This document shows positions 59,517 through 64,000 of a stretch of DNA of 64,000 nt, in pieces (the stretch's first letter is position 1; every line of letters starts with the position of its first letter). The DNA is from Falsirhodobacter deserti (GTDB lineage Bacteria; Pseudomonadota; Alphaproteobacteria; Rhodobacterales; Rhodobacteraceae), in contig NZ_ML137218.1 in the NCBI RefSeq assembly GCF_004015795.1, forward strand, positions 600,048-664,047, read 5' to 3'. A program made the translations under genes and the position numbers. A model generated the notes under the pieces. It was given only the letters and a program-made list of their open reading frames with translations. It did not search any database and was not told the DNA's origin.

Positions 59517-60295
59517 GCGAGGGCGGCCTCCAGCTCCTTCAGCCGGTCATGTGCGGTCAGGTCGCAGCGCAGCGGCGTGACGGTGACGTATCCCTCAAGG
59601 TTCAGCGTGGCATCGCTGCCCTCTTCGGCCGGACCTTGCGCGCTGCCCCGCGCCCACAGGAAGTATTTCCCCGAAGGCGAGACATGCGGTTCCACCGAAA
59701 AGGCGCTGCCGGGGCGGAAGCCTTGCGGGGCCACCCGCGTTCCCTTTACATCGGCCCCCGCGCAGGGCGGGAAGTTGATATTGTAGAACAGGCGATAGGC
59801 CGCATCATCCCAGATCCCGCGATCCAGCAGGCGGCGCACGACGGCGGCGCCGTGGGTGCGGGCCGCTTCATAGGGATCGGCCAGTTCCTGCGTTCTGGGG
59901 CCCATGTATTGCGACAGCGCGATCGAGGGGATGCCCTGCAGCGCCCCTTCCATCGCCCCGCCCACGGTTCCCGAATACAGAACGTTTTCGGCCGAATTGT
60001 TGCCGCGGTTTACCCCGGACAGGACAAGATCGGGCTTGTCGCCGCCGAACACCTCGTAGATGGCGGCCAGCACGCAATCGGCGGGGCTGCCTTCGGCGGC
60101 GAAGCGGCGTTCGTCCATCTTGGCGAACAGGGTGGGGTGGGTATAGCTGATGGCGTGGCCCACGCCCGATTGTTCGAATGCGGGGGCCACGGTCCAGACC
60201 TCTCCCTCCGGGCCGGCAACCTCATTGGCAATCTCGGTCAGGACGGCAAGTCCGGCTGCATTGATGCCGTCGTCGTTCGTGATGAGGATGCGCAT
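59513..60295 (-). CDS. surE: 5'/3'-nucleotidase SurE
   Basis: A 260-residue metal-dependent phosphatase acting on nucleoside monophosphates and short polyphosphates, tied to stationary-phase survival. Metal ligands are in [14 protein letters not shown] (Asp8/Asp9), the Ser of SGVGHAIS (about 43) and the Asn in [21 protein letters not shown] (about 96), with GTVGGAMEG following. The start has GGAGAA upstream. It is first gene of the surE-pcm-nlpD operon; in E. coli rpoS follows, which alphaproteobacteria lack. Confidence 0.96.
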   Translation of the reverse strand: MRILITNDDGINAAGLAVLTEIANEVAGPEGEVWTVAPAFEQSGVGHAISYTHPTLFAKMDERRFAAEGSPADCVLAAIYEVFGGDKPDLVLSGVNRGNNSAENVLYSGTVGGAMEGALQGIPSIALSQYMGPRTQELADPYEAARTHGAAVVRRLLDRGIWDDAAYRLFYNINFPPCAGADVKGTRVAPQGFRPGSAFSVEPHVSPSGKYFLWARGSAQGPAEEGSDATLNLEGYVTVTPLRCDLTAHDRLKELEAALA

Positions 60296-60353
60296 GGAGT
60301 TCTCCTTTGGCCCCCATGCTTAGACGAGCGATCCCTTGGCGACAAGCCGCCGG

Positions 60354-60737
60354 TCAGACCAGATGCAGTTGTGCGGTGCCAAGGGCACGTTCCAAGTCGG
60401 CAAGATTGAACGGCTTGGGCAGCACGATCGCGTCGGGATAATGTTCCGCAGGGGTGTCGCGCATCCCGCCCGTGGCGAAGATGAAGGGAATGTTCCTGCT
60501 GCGCAGGATGTCGGCCACCGGGAAGGACAGCTTCTGGCCAAGGTTGATGTCCAGCACCGCGAAGTCCAGATCGGCCATTCCGGCCAGATCCATCGCGCGG
60601 TCCAGCTTCATCGCGGGGCCGATGACGTGATATCCCAGATCGCTCAGGTAATCCTCGATCAGCATGGCGACAAGCAGCTCGTCCTCAACCACGAGAACGC
60701 GCGAAGCTCCGGCTGAAGCCGCAGCATGAACCGTCAT
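60354..60737 (-). CDS. Stand-alone response regulator receiver protein
   Basis: A 127-residue single-domain receiver. Acidic pocket EDE in LVVEDELLVAM (about 16-18), phosphoacceptor Asp in FAVLDINLGQ (about 60), the Thr/Ser position in IFATGG (about 88) and the conserved Lys in VLPKPF (about 107). No output domain is present. Receivers with the LDINLG and ATGG signature typically pair with HWE-type or hybrid histidine kinases; none is encoded nearby. The ATG at 60737 is preferred to a GTG six codons upstream, though the binding site is weak. It lies 58 bp before surE on the same strand. Confidence 0.87.
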   Translation of the reverse strand: MTVHAAASAGASRVLVVEDELLVAMLIEDYLSDLGYHVIGPAMKLDRAMDLAGMADLDFAVLDINLGQKLSFPVADILRSRNIPFIFATGGMRDTPAEHYPDAIVLPKPFNLADLERALGTAQLHLV

Positions 60738-60989
60738 TTGCCTGATCCTTCCCACTTCACGCGGCGCATCTGCCTTGGGGCAGGGCCACTTTTTCTTCCC
60801 CCGAACGCCCCGCCTCGTTGCAATGATCGGGCAGGGTTCCTGATTGCGCCGTCAACGCCCCCCAACGGCTTGTTGTTCCGGTGCGGCAGATGAAATTTCG
60901 CGCTGTCACGCGGCCGCTGCGGCACTAGGTCACGCATAGTTTCGCAAGCCAATCCCGGCGGCACAGTCCGCCCGAACAGGAGGCCAGCC

Positions 60990-61529
60990 ATGACTGCCGC
61001 TCCCCGACCCCATCCCGTGCCGACCGGCACCTCCGTCCGCCTGACCGTCAACGGGCAACCCGCCGACCTGGTGCTGGACCCGCGCGTGACGCTGCTTGAC
61101 GCCCTGCGCGAGCATCTGCAGCTGACCGGATCGAAGAAGGGCTGCGATCACGGCCAGTGCGGGGCCTGCACTGTCATGGTGAACGGGCGACGCATCAACT
61201 CCTGCCTGTCGCTGGCCGTGATGCATGACGGGGACGAGGTGACGACGATCGAAGGCATCGGCACCCCCGACGCGCTGGACCCGATGCAGGAAGCGTTTGT
61301 CAGCCATGACGGGTTCCAGTGCGGGTATTGCACGCCCGGCCAGATCTGTTCGGCCAAGGCCGTGCTGGAGGAGATCCGTCAGGGCATCCCCAGCCATGTG
61401 ACCCGCGATCTGGAGCATGTCTCATTCTCGGATGACGAACTGCGCGAAAGGATGAGCGGGAACAGCTGCCGCTGCGGCGCTTATGCCAACATCCTTGCCG
61501 CCATCCGCGAGGTGGAGGAACGCGCATGA
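60990..61529 (+). CDS. paoA: Aldehyde oxidoreductase, [2Fe-2S] subunit (PaoA/YagT-like)
   Basis: A 179-residue small subunit of a xanthine-oxidase-family molybdoenzyme. Plant-type [2Fe-2S] ligands in [18 protein letters not shown] (Cys about 51, 56, 59) and a Cys in NSCLSL (about 71); second cluster CGYCTPGQ (about 110-113) and [10 protein letters not shown] (about 157-159). The N-terminal 15 residues carry no twin-arginine signal, unlike E. coli PaoA, so the enzyme is probably cytoplasmic. The ATG has AGGAGG 8 nt upstream. It overlaps paoB by ATGA and is divergent from the receiver gene. Confidence 0.93.
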   Translation: MTAAPRPHPVPTGTSVRLTVNGQPADLVLDPRVTLLDALREHLQLTGSKKGCDHGQCGACTVMVNGRRINSCLSLAVMHDGDEVTTIEGIGTPDALDPMQEAFVSHDGFQCGYCTPGQICSAKAVLEEIRQGIPSHVTRDLEHVSFSDDELRERMSGNSCRCGAYANILAAIREVEERA

Positions 61530-62476
61530 AGCCCTTCACCTATGAACGCGTGTCCACCGCTGCCGCCGCTGCGGCCGCCGCTGCCGCCAATCCCGGTGCC
61601 AAGTTCATCGCCGGCGGGACCAACCTGCTGGACCTGATGAAGCTGGAGATCGAGGCCCCGACGCATCTGATCGACGTGAACGCCACCGGCCTTGACAAGA
61701 TCGAGCCGACGGCAGAGGGCGGGCTGCGCATCGGTGCGATGGTCCGCAACACCGATCTGGCCGCCGATGTGCGGGTGCGGCGCGATTACCCGGTGCTGAG
61801 CCGCGCCTTGCTGGCCGGCGCCTCGGGGCAGCTGCGCAACAAGGCCACGACGTCGGGAAACCTTCTGCAGCGCACGCGCTGCCCGTATTTCTATGACACC
61901 AACATGCCGTGCAACAAGCGCGCCCCCGGATCGGGTTGCGGCGCGATGGACGGGATCAGCCGCCAGCTTGCCGTGATCGGCGGATCGGATGCCTGCATCG
62001 CCACGCACCCGGGCGATATGCCCGTTGCGATGCGCGTGCTGGATGCAGTGGTGGAAACCGTTGACGCGGCGGGCAAGACGCGCAGCATCCCGATGGCCGA
62101 TTTCCACACCCTTCCGGGTGATACGCCCGAGGTGGAAACCGTGCTGAAACAGGGCGAGTTCATCACTGCCGTCACGCTGCCTGCGCCCGTGGGCGGGCGG
62201 CAGATCTATCACAAGGTGCGCGATCGCGCTTCATACGCCTTTGCGCTGGTGTCGGTGGCGGCCATCGTGCAGCCGGACGGCACCGGCCGCGTCGCCTTTG
62301 GCGGGCTGGCCCACAAGCCGTGGCGCGTGGAAGAGGCCGAGACCGAGATGCCGAACGGTGCCCGCGCCGTCACCGCCCGCGCGCTGGCGGATGCCGATCC
62401 GACGGGCGATAACGCCTATAAACTGTCGTTGGCCGAGCGGACGCTTGCGCTGGTTCTGGCCGAAGCGAAGGAGTAA
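61526..62476 (+). CDS. paoB: Aldehyde oxidoreductase, FAD subunit with [4Fe-4S] insert (PaoB/YagS-like)
   Basis: A 316-residue FAD-binding subunit. FAD pyrophosphate loop [13 protein letters not shown] (about 28-40), second FAD motif [13 protein letters not shown] (about 108-120), then a Cys-rich insert [21 protein letters not shown] (Cys about 120, 130 and 139, given by its ends). This insert holds the extra [4Fe-4S] cluster that separates PaoB-type subunits from ordinary xanthine dehydrogenase FAD subunits. An Ala-rich stretch at residues 9-23 is notable. It lies 3 bp before the large subunit gene and overlaps paoA. Confidence 0.93.
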   Translation: MKPFTYERVSTAAAAAAAAAANPGAKFIAGGTNLLDLMKLEIEAPTHLIDVNATGLDKIEPTAEGGLRIGAMVRNTDLAADVRVRRDYPVLSRALLAGASGQLRNKATTSGNLLQRTRCPYFYDTNMPCNKRAPGSGCGAMDGISRQLAVIGGSDACIATHPGDMPVAMRVLDAVVETVDAAGKTRSIPMADFHTLPGDTPEVETVLKQGEFITAVTLPAPVGGRQIYHKVRDRASYAFALVSVAAIVQPDGTGRVAFGGLAHKPWRVEEAETEMPNGARAVTARALADADPTGDNAYKLSLAERTLALVLAEAKE

Positions 62477-62479
62477 GTC

Positions 62480-64000
62480 ATGAAGTTCGACCGTCCCGCA
62501 ACGACAAATCCTTCGGACCGCATGGCGGTTCTGGGCCAGCCCCATACCCGCATCGACGGCAAGCTGAAGACCACCGGCACCGCCGCCTACGCCTATGAAC
62601 GCCATGACGCGGTGGAAGGGCAGCTTTATGGTTATCCCCTTGGCGCGGGCATCGCGCGGGGGCATGTTCTGGCGATGGACACCCGCGAGGCCGAGGCCGC
62701 GCCCGGTGTCGTGACCGTTGTCACCACGCTGCAGATGGAAAAGCTGCCGCAGGATGACCGGAACATCGTGCGCCTGTTCGGCGGGCCCGAGATTGTCCAT
62801 TATCACCAGGCCATCGCCGTGGTCGTGGCCGAAACGTTCGAACAGGCCCGCGCCGCCGCCAACATGATCCGCGTGACCTATGACGAGGACACGAGCGAGA
62901 TCTACAACCTCGCGGAAAAGCGCGAGATGGTGGAGGATCAGGACATCCAGACCCACACCAACGTCGGTGATTTCCACACCGCCTTCGGCCAGGCCGAGGT
63001 GAAGCTGGACGCCACCTATGTCACGCCGCCCCAGACCCACGTGATGATGGAGCCGCATGCCAGCATCGCACACTGGACGGATGGCAGGCTGCGGGTCTGG
63101 ACCTCCAGCCAGATGATCGACTGGCACCGGCAGGCGCTGGCCACGACCTTCAGCCTCGATCCTGAGGCCGTGCATGTGGAAAGCCCGTTCATCGGCGGCG
63201 GTTTCGGCGGCAAGCTGTTCCTGCGCGCCGATGCTGTTCTGGCGGCGCTGGGCGCGAAGAAGGCGGGCCGTCCGGTGAAGGTTGCGCTGCCGCGCCCGAT
63301 GGTGATCAACAACACCACCCACCGTGCCGAAACGATCCAGCATATCCGCATCGGCGCCACGAAAGAGGGGAAGATCACCGCGATCTTCCATGACTGCGTG
63401 TCCAACACCCCGCCGGGTGGCGCGGGCGAGGATGCGACCAACCAGACGCGCTATTTCTATGCTGGGGAACATCGCCTGATCGTCAATCGGCTGGCGCAGG
63501 TGCGGCTGCCCGAATCCAACTCCATGCGCGCCCCGGGCGAGGCTGCGGGCCTGATGGCGCTTGAGGTCGCCATGGACGAGATGGCCGAAAAGCTGGGCAT
63601 GGACCCGGTGGAGTTCCGCATCGCGAACGACACGCAGGTGGTGCCGGAGAACCCTTCCCAGAAATTCTCGCAGCGCCGCTTCGTGGAATGCCTTCGCCAC
63701 GGCGCCGAGACGTTCGGCTGGACCAACCCCAAGCCCATGTCACAGCGCGATGGCGACTGGCTGATCGGTCATGGCATGTCGGGGGCCTATCGCGGCGCGC
63801 CGGCGCAGCCATCGGGTGCGCGCGTTCGCCTGCAGCCCAATGGCCGGCTGATCGTTGAAACCGATATGACCGATATCGGCACCGGCAGCTATACCATCCT
63901 TGCCCAGACCGCAGCCGAGATGACGGGCCTGCCGATGGACCGGATCGAGATGCGGCTGGGCAATTCGTCCTTCCCCGTTTCTTCGGGTTCGGGCGGGCAG
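62480..64000 (+). CDS. paoC: Aldehyde oxidoreductase, molybdenum-binding subunit (PaoC/YagR-like), 3' end outside window
   Basis: The first 507 codons of the large subunit (usually about 730 residues); the frame is open to the window edge. It begins RVLGQPHTRIDGKLKTTG-like VLGQPHTRIDGKLKTTGTA (about 17-35). The molybdopterin-binding part has FIGGGFGGKLF (about 237-247), LPESNSMRAPGEAAGLMALE (about 341-360, with the conserved Arg) and the start of the second cofactor region DIGTGSYTILAQ (about 464-475). Related enzymes oxidise aromatic aldehydes to acids with Mo-MCD cofactor. Start: ATG 62480 after gaaggagtaagtc (GGAG). A PaoD-type maturation factor would be expected downstream. Confidence 0.92.
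   Translation, partial: MKFDRPATTNPSDRMAVLGQPHTRIDGKLKTTGTAAYAYERHDAVEGQLYGYPLGAGIARGHVLAMDTREAEAAPGVVTVVTTLQMEKLPQDDRNIVRLFGGPEIVHYHQAIAVVVAETFEQARAAANMIRVTYDEDTSEIYNLAEKREMVEDQDIQTHTNVGDFHTAFGQAEVKLDATYVTPPQTHVMMEPHASIAHWTDGRLRVWTSSQMIDWHRQALATTFSLDPEAVHVESPFIGGGFGGKLFLRADAVLAALGAKKAGRPVKVALPRPMVINNTTHRAETIQHIRIGATKEGKITAIFHDCVSNTPPGGAGEDATNQTRYFYAGEHRLIVNRLAQVRLPESNSMRAPGEAAGLMALEVAMDEMAEKLGMDPVEFRIANDTQVVPENPSQKFSQRRFVECLRHGAETFGWTNPKPMSQRDGDWLIGHGMSGAYRGAPAQPSGARVRLQPNGRLIVETDMTDIGTGSYTILAQTAAEMTGLPMDRIEMRLGNSSFPVSSGSGGQ

Overview
The window is 64 kb of a high-GC alphaproteobacterial chromosome from the Rhodobacteraceae/Paracoccaceae (Rhodobacter-like) group. Supporting signs are the 23S-5S-tRNA-fMet order, an ALA synthase of the glycine + succinyl-CoA (C4) type, the alphaproteobacterial nuo operon with extra reading frames between its subunits, and a bactofilin-M23 peptidase pair. 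The genus cannot be fixed from sequence reading alone. No prophage, insertion sequence, CRISPR array or plasmid gene was seen. Nearly all genes are housekeeping genes.

Layout: 1-2208 is the 3' end of an rRNA operon (23S with an inserted hairpin, 5S, initiator tRNA). 2530-4550 has a glycine-zipper lipoprotein, the AMPylase SelO and two identical tRNA-Asp genes. 4637-11240 holds an M20 peptidase, a secreted protein next to hemA, hemA, a RodZ-like protein, ispG and a ScsC/DsbA-like thiol oxidoreductase. 11352-18870 is a cell-envelope block (amidase, PBP1A, bactofilin, M23 peptidase) with prfB and bcp. 18956-31184 carries an AsmA/YhdP-like protein, queA, an MFS transporter, a DUF924 protein, lpdA, an AlkD-like protein, glmS, glmU and gph. 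31393-51231 is one long plus-strand run: all fourteen complex I genes (nuoA-N) with five tightly coupled extra genes among them, then birA, coaX and rnj. 51309-54429 (minus) has a DEAD-box helicase and prfC. 54481-57788 has an atypical SDR, tatABC and a DUF815 ATPase. 57782-60737 (minus) has surE-pcm-nlpD and a stand-alone receiver protein. 60990 to the end is a paoABC-type aldehyde oxidoreductase whose large subunit runs off the window.

Two normally conserved genes are visibly broken. prfB (release factor 2) has an in-frame UAG at codon 68 with the frame unchanged on both sides, so this is not the classical +1 frameshift. nuoM carries a perfect 107-bp tandem duplication that shifts the frame; removing one copy restores a 512-residue NuoM. 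Each could be an assembly error, a real lesion or an unusual expression mechanism. The duplication happens to create a UGAUG stop/start overlap that could allow a split NuoM. These two loci, with the five accessory genes in the nuo operon (notably a sulfotransferase between nuoC and nuoD), are the parts most worth a second look.
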